Source of the DNA: Clostridium sp.
GTDB taxonomy: Bacteria > Bacillota_A > Clostridia > Lachnospirales > Lachnospiraceae
NCBI GenBank assembly: GCA_023666975.1
Contig: JAMPAW010000006.1
Span: 18,871 to 65,566 of the forward strand
Direction: 5' to 3'
DNA: 46,696 bases
This document shows positions 1 through 8,446 of the stretch, piece by piece (within the stretch, counting starts at the first letter, position 1; each line of letters opens with the position of its first letter). Below the pieces are notes generated by a model. That model worked only from the letters and a program-made list of their open reading frames with translations. It had not been told where the DNA came from and made no database searches. Position numbers and translations under genes: made by a program.

Positions 1-93
1 AAATATAAAAACATTTCTTAATATTTAAAATGGATTCGTTGTTTTGTTTAAATTATACCGACTTTATTCAAATTTTATACGGCTAGAATTGAA

Positions 94-122
94 TTGACTT
101 TTATGATAAAGAGCGATAAAAT
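94..122 (+). promoter_or_regulatory. sigma-A promoter of the dynamin-like operon
   Basis: A -35 box TTGACT (94-99) and a -10 box TAAAAT (117-122) are separated by 17 bp, one mismatch each from consensus. The DNA from 1 to 200 is very AT-rich and holds no gene, so the three downstream genes probably form a complete transcription unit starting here. Confidence 0.6.
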
Positions 123-254
123 TATCCAAAAGATGACTAAAATTAAGAAGAAACACAAATGGTGATTTTTAAGGAAAAACAATCTTAGGAATATTAAGTT
201 TTGGATAGTTTGCTGCAGAATGTATTTAGCAAGCTGTTGCCGGAAAGGAACATT

Positions 255-2054
255 ATGGAAGAATCAATGAATATGCTTTGTGAATGCAGACAGCAAAAGA
301 GCTTGGATTGTTTTTATGAAGAGTTAAAGCAATTGCTCCAAGACAGTGATGCCTTAGAGGAGAAGAAAAAAGTCCAGGACAGCTTGAAAAATATGGCAGA
401 AAACATCACGTATTTTATGTTGGGCGAAGAGGGTGCAGGAAAGAGCAGCCTGTTGCACGCCTTGTTTTTCAATATCCTTCCGGAGGAAGAAATGTCTGAA
501 AGTATCTGCGAGTACCGTTGGGGAGAAGAAGATGCGGCTGTTTCCCTTGCAGACGGTTTTGAAAAACGGTTTGTGAATAATGAAAACATACGAGGGCTTT
601 CTATCATTGACACGAAAGGACCCCAAATAATGAGTGCGGGAGCAATGAAGAAGGTAACGGAGATAGCAGGAAAATGTGATGTACTTCTTGCAGTCTTTGA
701 TGCGAAATGTGTAGAACGCGGCAAAGTCTGGGATATCATTGCCAGCCAGCCGCAGAAAAAGATACTGTTTTTTCTGACAAAATGTGATTTGTACTCTCTG
801 GACGAGATACAGGAAAGCAGGGAAAAATTAGAATGTTATGGGAAAGAAGCAGGTATTTTACCGACTGTTTTTCCTGTGAGTGTGAAGGGGGAGGAAAATT
901 CACTTGAAATTGCGCCATTGGATGAGGTGCGTTCTTATATCAGAAAACAGGTGGTAGGGGAAAATCCCATACTGATGAGGCAGAAAAAGAATGTAGAAGA
1001 GATGAATGGTATTCTGGAAGAACTCCAATGTTCTTTTCTTCTGCGGAAGCAGCAGTATGAGGAAGACATTGCGATTCTTCATAAAATTAACCATGCCATG
1101 GATGGATATGTGGAAAATCAGGAAACAATTGTGCAGTCTTTTACAAAAGAGCTGACAGGCGAGATAAACAGTGCGATTGACAGATATCAGAAGGAAATCA
1201 TTTCAAAAATGGATCCTTATAAGATTAAAGAAAGATTCCAGACGAAGGAGGATTTCACAGATTACTTGAATATGGTAAATGAAAATTACAGGAATATGAT
1301 GACGGATTCTGTTAACCGCAAAACCGTTGAGGTAATAAAACGCTGCCTGCACGATTTGGAAATCGTGTTCAAGGAAGCGGTGGGCTATTTTAACCAGAGG
1401 GAAAACATTCTTGCTTTGAATGACAGGTTTTACGGCTCTATGTCGAAAAGCCACAAGGAAATGATAGCAGGCACGAGGGAAACTTCCCTTGCGGCAGGAG
1501 AATTTTATAAGACGTTAAGTGAGGCATCGGATGATTTGTTCTTGCAGATCTGGCAGGAACGGGAAAAGTATGATAAAAGCATCCGGAACAGGAAAACATA
1601 TTCGGATGTAGGTGGGGGTGCAGTGGGGGGCCTGATAGGCAGATTGATTGCAGCACGTGTGCTGGATTCAGGAATTCTTGCAGTGCTTGGAACAGCCGGT
1701 CTGGTTGGGGTTGGTGTGATTCTAGGGGCAGCAAAAATTAATAAGATTGCGAAAACTCTTTATGACCCAAAGGCAGCGGCAAAGATGGAAAAGGCAGCCG
1801 AAGAGAGCATTCAGATGTTCCGTAATGAGGTGGAGAATACTAGAAAGGTAATGGCAGAACGTGTCATGGAACAGATTACCTCTATTTTCCAGAAAGAAGT
1901 GCAGAATGCAGATGAATGCTTTACAGAATTTCGGATGTCCGTAAATATTGAGGAGCGGAAGCTGCCGTTTTTGGAAGAAATACTGAAAACAAGCATGGAA
2001 ACAATGGAAGAGATAAAGGCATTAGAAAGGAAACAGCAGGAAAATGAACAGTGA
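255..2054 (+). CDS. dynamin-like GTPase
   Basis: A predicted large GTPase of about 599 residues. A P-loop GEEGAGKS lies at residues 57-64, a DxxG switch (DTKG) at 119-122, and TKCD at 175-178 stands in for the NKxD guanine motif. Long helical segments follow, then a Gly/Ala/Val-rich hydrophobic hairpin at about 450-495 and a final coiled coil, which is the bacterial dynamin-like layout (G domain, stalk, membrane paddle). Such proteins bind and remodel membranes. The frame opens at a TTG at 201, but ATG 255 has AAAGGA five bases upstream and is preferred. The next gene starts inside its 3' end, so the two are translationally coupled. The fold assignment is inference from motif order; a dedicated substrate or partner is not known. 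Confidence 0.7.
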   Translation: MEESMNMLCECRQQKSLDCFYEELKQLLQDSDALEEKKKVQDSLKNMAENITYFMLGEEGAGKSSLLHALFFNILPEEEMSESICEYRWGEEDAAVSLADGFEKRFVNNENIRGLSIIDTKGPQIMSAGAMKKVTEIAGKCDVLLAVFDAKCVERGKVWDIIASQPQKKILFFLTKCDLYSLDEIQESREKLECYGKEAGILPTVFPVSVKGEENSLEIAPLDEVRSYIRKQVVGENPILMRQKKNVEEMNGILEELQCSFLLRKQQYEEDIAILHKINHAMDGYVENQETIVQSFTKELTGEINSAIDRYQKEIISKMDPYKIKERFQTKEDFTDYLNMVNENYRNMMTDSVNRKTVEVIKRCLHDLEIVFKEAVGYFNQRENILALNDRFYGSMSKSHKEMIAGTRETSLAAGEFYKTLSEASDDLFLQIWQEREKYDKSIRNRKTYSDVGGGAVGGLIGRLIAARVLDSGILAVLGTAGLVGVGVILGAAKINKIAKTLYDPKAAAKMEKAAEESIQMFRNEVENTRKVMAERVMEQITSIFQKEVQNADECFTEFRMSVNIEERKLPFLEEILKTSMETMEEIKALERKQQENEQ

Positions 2055-3123
2055 AAATATGATAACAGAAAACGGTCAGAAAGTATCTGTCAGCCAGATT
2101 GAGGGGGAGATTAAGAGAATGGTTGACAGGTGCAGGGGTGAAAATCAGGATTCCGTAGGTGCTGTTTCAAAAAGCAGAGGGTATATCATTCAGAATGTTA
2201 TGCTTCAGATGAGGGATATGGAGAGAACAAAAGCGCACTATGACGAATTGAAAGATGAGATACGGTATCGTGGATTCTTTGAGAAGATAAAATACGAATA
2301 TGATGACAGCACGAAAAAACTGTGTCAGGAACTATTGTCGGATGTAGAAGGGAACTGCAACCGCATGATGGAGTCTGTAGGCAGCATGATGCGGAGCGTG
2401 GACGGTCATCTTTTTGGATTTGGAAATGAGAAGTTCTATCATGAATATGGGCTAAAAAAAGAAGGAATCAAAAACAGTGTCCTGCAGGACATGGAAGGTG
2501 AAGAAAATGGGAGTACCGAGATTGTGGAGTTTGGTGAGAGGACATGGCAGACGGTAAATATGATTACCAAAAAACTGAGGAAGAGAAAAAAATTGCTGTT
2601 ATGGCTTCCGGTTTTCCTTCTTATTGTGATTTTTTTAGCATATTCTATAATTTCTTATGATGGAAATATACAGAAGATAGAAGAGACCGCACAGGAGGAA
2701 GCGTATGGGGAAGAGTCCGGCATATCCCGTATCGCAGGGGAGCTTTGGGAAGAACATAAAGATGAGGTCGTTGACTTAGGAAAGGATATGGTCATGGAGG
2801 CGGTACAGAAAGGGATGTTGGAAAAAGTGATTTCTGCGTGTGGTGTTTTTCTGGGGTATTTAGCCATTAGTCTGGGAAGTGTGCTTGTTTTTCTGATTTT
2901 GCTAATCATTGTTTTATACGCTACATATGTAAATGTTCTGGGGAGATGGTGCAAAAACCAGATATGCAGTCGGAGCGAAATTTATATAAGTGGGGAACTG
3001 CAGCAGTTTGAAAAGGGAAACAGCATGATGGCAGGAATGGAAAATATCATCCAAAAAACAGTGGGGGAATTTGAACGGCGTTATCAGGAAATATTGAATC
3101 ACATTTTCATGCAGGAGGATTAA
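2044..3123 (+). CDS. two-TM coiled-coil membrane protein, dynamin partner candidate
   Basis: A 359-residue protein that I do not recognise. Residues 1-180 are charged and predicted helical, with no signal peptide. A basic patch (KKLRKRKK) precedes a membrane segment at about 184-203, an acidic loop of about 58 residues follows, and a long second membrane segment lies at about 262-297, leaving a cytoplasmic helical tail. Both ends would face the cytoplasm. The ATG overlaps the GTPase gene by 11 bp, and the zinc-ribbon gene begins 4 bp after its stop, so the three are one operon. It could be the membrane anchor or target of the GTPase; that role is inferred from context only. Confidence 0.65.
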   Translation: MNSENMITENGQKVSVSQIEGEIKRMVDRCRGENQDSVGAVSKSRGYIIQNVMLQMRDMERTKAHYDELKDEIRYRGFFEKIKYEYDDSTKKLCQELLSDVEGNCNRMMESVGSMMRSVDGHLFGFGNEKFYHEYGLKKEGIKNSVLQDMEGEENGSTEIVEFGERTWQTVNMITKKLRKRKKLLLWLPVFLLIVIFLAYSIISYDGNIQKIEETAQEEAYGEESGISRIAGELWEEHKDEVVDLGKDMVMEAVQKGMLEKVISACGVFLGYLAISLGSVLVFLILLIIVLYATYVNVLGRWCKNQICSRSEIYISGELQQFEKGNSMMAGMENIIQKTVGEFERRYQEILNHIFMQED

Positions 3124-3127
3124 GGAA

Positions 3128-3748
3128 ATGGCTAAGATTAATAATATGCTTGGACAGATAAAAGAGAAGGCAGGGAGTCTGACAAATAAATTGACGGAAG
3201 GGATAGCGGAATCCCAGATGGAATCGGGAGCTTCCTTAAGGGAATTGAATAAGTCGAAGGAATCCTTGATTCGGGAAAAGCAGAAATTTTTTGGTTATCT
3301 TGGGATGGCTGTCTATGATGCGCATATGGAAAAGGACATGGAGTTCCAGGAATTTTCCATGGAGTTAGGGAAAATAAAAAAGATTAGCGCAGATATTGCC
3401 GAACTGGATAAGCTCATTAAGATAAAAGAGCAGGAAAGGACAATGAGCGGGAAAAATGTGTGTCAGAATTGCGGGGCAAAACTTTCGGCAGGCGCAAAAT
3501 TCTGCGCCGAATGTGGAACGGTAGTGAAAGGAGATACAATTATATGTCATTGCAGCGTTCCGGTAAAACGCAGCATTAAATTTTGCCAGAATTGCGGAAC
3601 CAGCGTGGAAATTTTGCTTCAGGAGGAGCAGCAGAGGGAGAATCTGGAAAATGCGGCAATGGAGGAAGAAAAAGTGTGCATTTGCGGGGCTAAAATTGGC
3701 ATGGGGCAGTTCATGTGCATGGAATGTGGACGGAAAGTGATGGATTAA
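3128..3748 (+). CDS. coiled-coil protein with three zinc ribbons
   Basis: A 206-residue soluble protein. Residues 1-105 are a charged helical segment likely to form a coiled coil. The C-terminal half carries three Cys-rich ribbons: C112/C115 with C126/C129, C140/C142 with C153/C156, and C184/C186 with C197/C200. The first is a canonical CxxC pair; the second and third open with CxC instead of CxxC. Such ribbons usually mediate protein contacts or assembly in membrane-associated complexes. It starts 4 bp after the membrane protein gene and is the last gene of the operon. No function is known to me; an adaptor role is inference. Confidence 0.7.
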   Translation: MAKINNMLGQIKEKAGSLTNKLTEGIAESQMESGASLRELNKSKESLIREKQKFFGYLGMAVYDAHMEKDMEFQEFSMELGKIKKISADIAELDKLIKIKEQERTMSGKNVCQNCGAKLSAGAKFCAECGTVVKGDTIICHCSVPVKRSIKFCQNCGTSVEILLQEEQQRENLENAAMEEEKVCICGAKIGMGQFMCMECGRKVMD

Positions 3749-3898
3749 CGGTTTGTTAAATACAAAAATCTTTTTAATGGAATGGCACCGCAGGGAGTTT
3801 TGGCTCAGGCATTGCAGGAGGAAGTTACCCGGGCATTAAATTTGAGTTTGCTAAAGTTGGTACTGCATTTGGGTAGAGATGAAAGGCACAAAGTATTG

Positions 3899-5152
3899 AT
3901 GAAGACGAAAATAATTGTAGCAGGCGGCGGCGCCGCCGGCATGATGGCGGCAGTTTTTGCCGCCAGAAACGGAAAAAAAGTCATACTAATCGAGAAGAAT
4001 GAGAAATTAGGAAAGAAATTATTTATTACCGGAAAGGGCAGATGCAATTTTACGAATGCCTGTGATACAGAGGATTTGTTTGCCAATGTGGTGACAAATC
4101 CCAAATTTCTATATAGTGCATTTTATTCGTTCTCCAATCAGATGGTGATGGATTTTTTTGAAGAAATTGGCCTGCCCTATAAAGTAGAACGGGGAAACCG
4201 TGTGTTCCCGGCATCCGACCATTCTTCGGATGTCATCAAAGTATTGGAACGGGAGTTGAAAAGACAAAAGGTTGAGATTTTGTTAAATACAAAAGTCGAA
4301 TCCCTGATTATCGAGAAAAATATTTGTAAAGGCATCAGGTTTGTGGACAGCCGCCAGCCGGCAGGGAAAGATCTGCCAAATGAGTTGTATGCGGACAGTG
4401 TTATCATTGCAACAGGCGGTATTTCTTATCCGAGAACCGGAGCATGCGGGGATGGTTATGATTTTGCCAAAAAAGCAGGGCATGCGGTGACAGACCGGCA
4501 GCCTTCTTTAGTACCGTTTGAACTACAGGATGACTGCTGCCAGGAGCTTATGGGGATTTCCCTGAAAAATGTTTCGGCATCCATATATGCAGATGGAAAA
4601 AAGGTCTATTCCGAGTTTGGAGAGATGTTGTTTACCCATTTTGGCATCAGCGGTCCGATTATCCTTAAGGCAAGCGCGTATATCCATAAATATTTGGAAA
4701 AACCGCTTACGCTGGCGATTGATTTGAAGCCTGCACTGGATGGGAAACAGTTAGATGAGAGGATTTTAAAAGATTTCCGGCTTTTTCAAAACAAACAGTT
4801 AAAGAACAGTCTGGATAAACTGCTTTTGCGGGCGCTGATTCCGGTGGTGATTGAAAAAAGCGGTTTGGACGGGGAGAAGAAAATCAATGCGATGACCAAA
4901 GAAGAACGCATAAGGCTTGGCGAAACAATAAAGAACCTTTCCTTTACGGTTAAGGGGCTTCGGGGCTGGGATGAGGCAATTATTACCAAAGGCGGTGTCA
5001 ATGTAAAGGAGATTGACCCCGGCACGATGGAGTCAAAGCTTACAGGGGGCTTGTATTTTGCAGGAGAGGTATTGGATGTCGATGCACTGACCGGAGGGTT
5101 TAATTTACAGATTGCATGGTCTACCGGATATCTGGCGGGGATCAGCAGCTGA
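3899..5152 (+). CDS. BaiN/HI0933-family FAD-dependent oxidoreductase
   Basis: A 417-residue flavoprotein of the HI0933/BaiN family, often annotated as NAD(P)/FAD-dependent oxidoreductase or aminoacetone oxidase family enzyme. The N terminus has the dinucleotide-binding motif GGGAAG (9-14) and an acidic strand end (LIEKNEKLG). A GKGRCNFTN segment follows, and the C terminus has GLYFAGEVLDVDALTGG, the second FAD contact typical of the family. The same frame opens at ATG 3782, but those 39 extra residues are not family-like and 417 residues is normal, so ATG 3899 is chosen although its AAAGG site is 12 bases away. The physiological substrate is uncertain. In related genomes this gene often precedes cmk and ispH, here 4.8 kb downstream. 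Confidence 0.85.
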   Translation: MKTKIIVAGGGAAGMMAAVFAARNGKKVILIEKNEKLGKKLFITGKGRCNFTNACDTEDLFANVVTNPKFLYSAFYSFSNQMVMDFFEEIGLPYKVERGNRVFPASDHSSDVIKVLERELKRQKVEILLNTKVESLIIEKNICKGIRFVDSRQPAGKDLPNELYADSVIIATGGISYPRTGACGDGYDFAKKAGHAVTDRQPSLVPFELQDDCCQELMGISLKNVSASIYADGKKVYSEFGEMLFTHFGISGPIILKASAYIHKYLEKPLTLAIDLKPALDGKQLDERILKDFRLFQNKQLKNSLDKLLLRALIPVVIEKSGLDGEKKINAMTKEERIRLGETIKNLSFTVKGLRGWDEAIITKGGVNVKEIDPGTMESKLTGGLYFAGEVLDVDALTGGFNLQIAWSTGYLAGISS

Positions 5153-5202
5153 CCAGAGTAGGGGATTCCTCTTCTTGCTGCAATATAAGTGAATCGTTAA
5201 GC

Positions 5203-5251
5203 CGATAATGTTAGAAGCAGCACAAATCATGCGGTTATCGTGCGTTTTTTT
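5203..5251 (+). terminator. weak candidate terminator after the flavoprotein gene
   Basis: A 6-bp inverted repeat (CGATAA at 5203-5208, TTATCG at 5235-5240) with a large loop is followed closely by a run of seven T (5245-5251). A competing GCAC/GTGC stem exists in the same stretch. The stem is short, so this is only suggestive. Confidence 0.3.
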
Positions 5252-5254
5252 ATG

Positions 5255-5283
5255 TTGTGAGGAATGTTTATTTGTAGTATAGT
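5255..5283 (+). promoter_or_regulatory. promoter of the DUF3137 gene pair
   Basis: TTGTGA (5255-5260) and TATAGT (5278-5283) are spaced by exactly 17 bp and sit just after the candidate terminator. The element remnant at 5335-5408 lies between this promoter and the first DUF3137 gene. Confidence 0.45.
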
Positions 5284-5334
5284 AATTTACAGAATGCCCA
5301 GGCGGCAACGGTCATTGCGGAGCTTTGTCCGGCT

Positions 5335-5408
5335 GTGATTTATCTATATTACACAACGGTTAGTGTATTGGTTGCGAAAACTCAGGGTTTGCTTATGGCG
5401 ATTGCCTA
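5335..5408 (+). repeat. remnant of the fold-back element found at 9709-9918
   Basis: The 25 bases at 5335-5359 match 9859-9883 at 23 positions in the same orientation. About 50 bases later both stretches end in a similar TGCCTA sequence (5403-5408 here, near 9912-9917 in the full copy). The left half of the element is absent. This looks like a decayed or truncated copy. A stop-free frame of about 55 codons also crosses it but lacks a credible start. Confidence 0.5.
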
Positions 5409-5437
5409 TGTATGTGGGATGAAGAAGGGAGAGAAAA

Positions 5438-7063
5438 ATGAGCAGGAGAGGAAAACAGGTTAGCGAAATCGAGTTGGGGTTTGTGATCTTTCAGGCATTT
5501 GCAGGAATGATGCTTTTGGGGATACTTTTCTCCTGTCTGGGGGCAGTTCTTAGTTTTCATGGCAGTGAAGATTACCTGCCGGTTGAGATAACGTATTCGG
5601 CGACGAGATCATATACGACGAGTGAGGGGCAGATACAATATAAAAATACTTATAGTTATGTTGTAGACGGGAAGGTATATGAAAAGGAGGAAACTTCTCA
5701 TGTGGAGCGGGAACCGGGAACGACAATTCAGCGCTATTATTGTCCGTCAAATCCCGATTATCTGTCCGAGTATTCCACCAGGAAGGAATGGCTTCTGGAT
5801 CTCCTGGCATCGTCTGTGTATGTCATTGTGCTTTTTGTGTTTTTTGAAGCCATTGCCATTTTCTATCTGGTAAAGGTGAAGAAAAAGAAACGTGAGATTG
5901 ATGCTGCAAATACGGCTTATGAAGAAAAAATCCGCCGTGACATGCAAAAGAACCGGGATTTATATAAAAATCTTGGGGTTCACATAGATGAGCAAAAGAT
6001 GTTTTTGACATTAGAGCCTTTGCGGAAGCGGATTCGGAAAAACCAAAAAGCACTGGATCGGCTGGATCGGCATATCATGGCTATGGGAAATGGGCTTATC
6101 TTTATCCTGATTTATTCTTTGGTGGTGGCTGTTGAACGTCTTCGGGAGAACAGCATTAAAAACCAATTGAATACAGACCTTCGGAATTTTTATATAGACT
6201 ATAAACGGAACATTGGTGAGCCAGTGTTAAAGCTGCTGCTGGAGGACGTGCAGTACAAACCGGGACAGGGCTTTTCTAAGGAAGAAATAATGGATTTTAA
6301 AGTATATGGAAACCGGCGTGCAAATTACCAGTCCGAAGATTATATTGAAGGTATTTATAAGGGCGTACACTACCGGCAGTCAGATGTGAAGATAGAACGG
6401 CCCCGGAATGAGAGCGAATTAAGTGCAATGACACAGGGGCTGACCGGCAGGATTTCCGTATATGATTTTAAGAAGGGGCTAACCGGGGATATTTTAATTC
6501 GCTCACGGTTAAACAGTGACGGCGTGATAGGCAATCTAACAAAGGTGAACATGGAAAATGTGGCATTCAATGAGAAATTTGAGGTATATGCGAAGAGTGC
6601 GCACATGGTCTTTTATTTGCTGACACCGCAGTTTATGGAATATCTGCTGGGGCTGGATTTTATGGGAAGCCTTGTCCTGCGTTTTACCGGCAATCAGGTT
6701 ATTGTGCTTCGGAACCATATTAGCGGTATCTTTGAGCCGGATTTGAAACGGCCGCTGGATATTCCGTATGAAATAGGAAAGAGTTATCAGGAACTGAAGG
6801 ACATTCTGGATTTTATTGATCTCTTAAATCTTGACAGGGTGGCAGAGGAAGCAAATGCAAGGGCGGAATACGGAGAGAGTATGCCTTTTGAGGAATCGCA
6901 GGATACGCAGGAAGAAAAAACGGTATACGGTGTCGTGGATCAGGAGGATTCCGTATTTGGAGGACCGGATTTGGAGAAACCGGAAGATGTTCCGCCGGAA
7001 GAACCGCTTTTTGCAAATCCGGTCAATAAACCGTCCGATAGTGGTTTAAGGCTCAGGCTGTGA
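5438..7063 (+). CDS. DUF3592-DUF3137 membrane protein
   Basis: A 541-residue membrane protein. TM1 is at about 11-38. It is followed by an extracytoplasmic segment (about 45-118) that resembles DUF3592 (repeated YSYVVDGKVYEKE-type strands and a PGT...YYCPSNPD motif). TM2 is at about 119-145 and a third hydrophobic segment at about 212-231. The remainder resembles DUF3137: a YxSEDYIEGIYKGVHYRQSDV stretch, a KFEVYAKSAHMVFYLLTPQFMEYL stretch in the second half, and a Pro/Glu-rich acidic tail. The start has GAAGGGAG at a good distance. It shares the LEPLRKR segment and the DUF3137 part with the next gene, so the two are paralogues. The biochemical role of DUF3137 is not established to my knowledge; the domain calls rest on motif memory. 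Confidence 0.7.
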   Translation: MSRRGKQVSEIELGFVIFQAFAGMMLLGILFSCLGAVLSFHGSEDYLPVEITYSATRSYTTSEGQIQYKNTYSYVVDGKVYEKEETSHVEREPGTTIQRYYCPSNPDYLSEYSTRKEWLLDLLASSVYVIVLFVFFEAIAIFYLVKVKKKKREIDAANTAYEEKIRRDMQKNRDLYKNLGVHIDEQKMFLTLEPLRKRIRKNQKALDRLDRHIMAMGNGLIFILIYSLVVAVERLRENSIKNQLNTDLRNFYIDYKRNIGEPVLKLLLEDVQYKPGQGFSKEEIMDFKVYGNRRANYQSEDYIEGIYKGVHYRQSDVKIERPRNESELSAMTQGLTGRISVYDFKKGLTGDILIRSRLNSDGVIGNLTKVNMENVAFNEKFEVYAKSAHMVFYLLTPQFMEYLLGLDFMGSLVLRFTGNQVIVLRNHISGIFEPDLKRPLDIPYEIGKSYQELKDILDFIDLLNLDRVAEEANARAEYGESMPFEESQDTQEEKTVYGVVDQEDSVFGGPDLEKPEDVPPEEPLFANPVNKPSDSGLRLRL

Positions 7064-7091
7064 TGAATGTAGATTAGATGGGAGTATTTGT

Positions 7092-8198
7092 ATGGGAAGA
7101 GTGGAGTTAAATGGTGCGGAGATTTTGCATACATTGGAACCGTTGAGAAAAAAGTGGAATCGGTATAACACGCTGGGAAAGCTGTTTTCCTATATCGCCG
7201 TTTTCGGCTTTATCGGGTTTACGTTTTCGGATATGATTTTTATCCGGTATGCGCAGCAGATTACTGCGCTTTTTCCGGTTGTCATGATTGTATTTCTGGT
7301 TAACATTATGCTAGGGAATACGCTGACAGGGTTGTCCCGAAAGACAAAGCAGCAGTATGCAGATACTTATAAACGGCTGATTTCCAGACCGGTATTGGAT
7401 TCTGTTTTTGAGGACGCAGTATTTGAACCGGGTGCAGGCTATCCGCAGGCTGATTTTAAAAACAGTAAGCTGATGCCGGGGTTTGGCGGAGGACATACTT
7501 ATACCTCGGAGGATTTGATTATAGGAACCTGTAACGGAGCGGCTTTTCAGCGGGCAGATGTCAAGGTTACACACCGAAGTGATAAAAAGACGGTGGTGGA
7601 CGTGGACGGAAGGCTGCTTGAGGTTGCTTTTCCCAAACAAATTAACGGCATGGTGCGGGTGGTCAAGGAAGGTGCGGTAATCAATTTAATGGGAGCCGAC
7701 AGTTCGTTAGTGGAAATGGAGGATGCGGATTTTAACCGGAAATTTAATGTCTATGCGGACGATAAGCACAGTGCATTTTATCTGCTGACACCTCAGTTTA
7801 TGGAGTACATCAAGAAACTGTATAACCGGGACAATTGTATCGCCATCACCTTTGACGGAGAGAAACTCTATTTTCTGCAGTCCGGGCATGGCGGTATTTT
7901 TGAACCGCCGGAAGGAACGTTTAATGCATGGGACGAAGTACGCAAATGCAGGGAGGAGCTTTCCGAGATACGGGAAATTATTGAAATATTACAGGTGGAT
8001 GATGTAGTCGAGAGGGAGCGGCTTTCGCAGGAGGCGGCAGGAACGGTTTTGCCAAAGGCAGGAGCGGTACAGCAGCCTGAAATTATATTGGGGGTTGGCA
8101 AGGCGCCAAAGGCGGTTGCTCTTGTGGTAATCATTGCCCTGATCATGATGATGCTGCCGAACATTCTTTTTGCGATTTTTTTCTCTTCGATGCATTAG
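7092..8198 (+). CDS. DUF3137 membrane protein
   Basis: A 368-residue paralogue of the preceding gene without the DUF3592 part. It has LEPLRKKWNRYN near residue 15, two TM segments at about 29-74, a DUF3137 core (YTSEDLIIGTCNGAAFQRADV, then KFNVYADDKHSAFYLLTPQFMEYI) and a C-terminal hydrophobic segment at about 343-366. It starts 28 bp after its neighbour behind GGGAGT, so both are co-transcribed. Its TAG stop (8196-8198) is shared with the insertion point of a MITE: TA is the target dinucleotide and G is the first element base. The DNA beyond the IS also continues with G, so the stop would be the same without the insertions and the gene is probably intact. Confidence 0.7.
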   Translation: MGRVELNGAEILHTLEPLRKKWNRYNTLGKLFSYIAVFGFIGFTFSDMIFIRYAQQITALFPVVMIVFLVNIMLGNTLTGLSRKTKQQYADTYKRLISRPVLDSVFEDAVFEPGAGYPQADFKNSKLMPGFGGGHTYTSEDLIIGTCNGAAFQRADVKVTHRSDKKTVVDVDGRLLEVAFPKQINGMVRVVKEGAVINLMGADSSLVEMEDADFNRKFNVYADDKHSAFYLLTPQFMEYIKKLYNRDNCIAITFDGEKLYFLQSGHGGIFEPPEGTFNAWDEVRKCREELSEIREIIEILQVDDVVERERLSQEAAGTVLPKAGAVQQPEIILGVGKAPKAVALVVIIALIMMMLPNILFAIFFSSMH

Positions 8199-8357
8199 TG
8201 TGCTGACCTGTTGATAATTAGCCAAACTGCACTGCCTATATCGTCATCTGCTGCGTTGTTGTCAGTCAGCGTAGCCACCGCTACGCCTCCCTTCGCCGCC
8301 TTGCAGAATGACAATATATCCAGCACAGTTTAACTAAATATCGACAGGTCAGCACAC
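8198..8357 (+). mobile_element. 160-bp palindromic MITE related to the adjacent IS630
   Basis: The element is a near-perfect palindrome along its whole length. It begins GTGTGCTGACCTG and ends with the reverse complement of that sequence. Its exact centre (8269-8286) is a perfect GCGTAGC/GCTACGC hairpin. A TA dinucleotide flanks each end (8196-8197 and 8358-8359). The first 24 bases match the right terminal repeat of the neighbouring IS at 20 positions, so the IS transposase probably mobilised it. It encodes nothing. Confidence 0.8.
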
Positions 8358-8405
8358 TAGTGTACTGTCACAAATATATTTAACATAATATTTCTTTTGT
8401 TTCAT

Positions 8406-8435
8406 GCCGTTTCATGGTATACTAAAAGAAACGGC
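8406..8435 (+). promoter_or_regulatory. internal IS promoter inside an inverted repeat
   Basis: The -10 box TATACT (8418-8423) has an upstream TG extension and only a weak -35. It is enclosed by the inverted repeat GCCGTTTC (8406-8413) and GAAACGGC (8428-8435). The right arm abuts the ribosome binding site GGTGA (8436-8440) of the transposase. A transcript entering from outside could fold the two arms together and hinder translation, whereas one starting at about 8430 lacks the left arm. Confidence 0.4.
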
Positions 8436-8446
8436 GGTGATTCATT

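Noticed and set aside
3782..3898. N-terminal extension of the flavoprotein, or a separate small gene
   Set aside because: Two competing frames look equally open; the extension does not fit the family and no ribosome binding site precedes ATG 3782.
5286..5462. Stop-free frame of about 55 codons before the first DUF3137 gene
   Set aside because: It has no credible start, and its middle is explained by the repeat element remnant.
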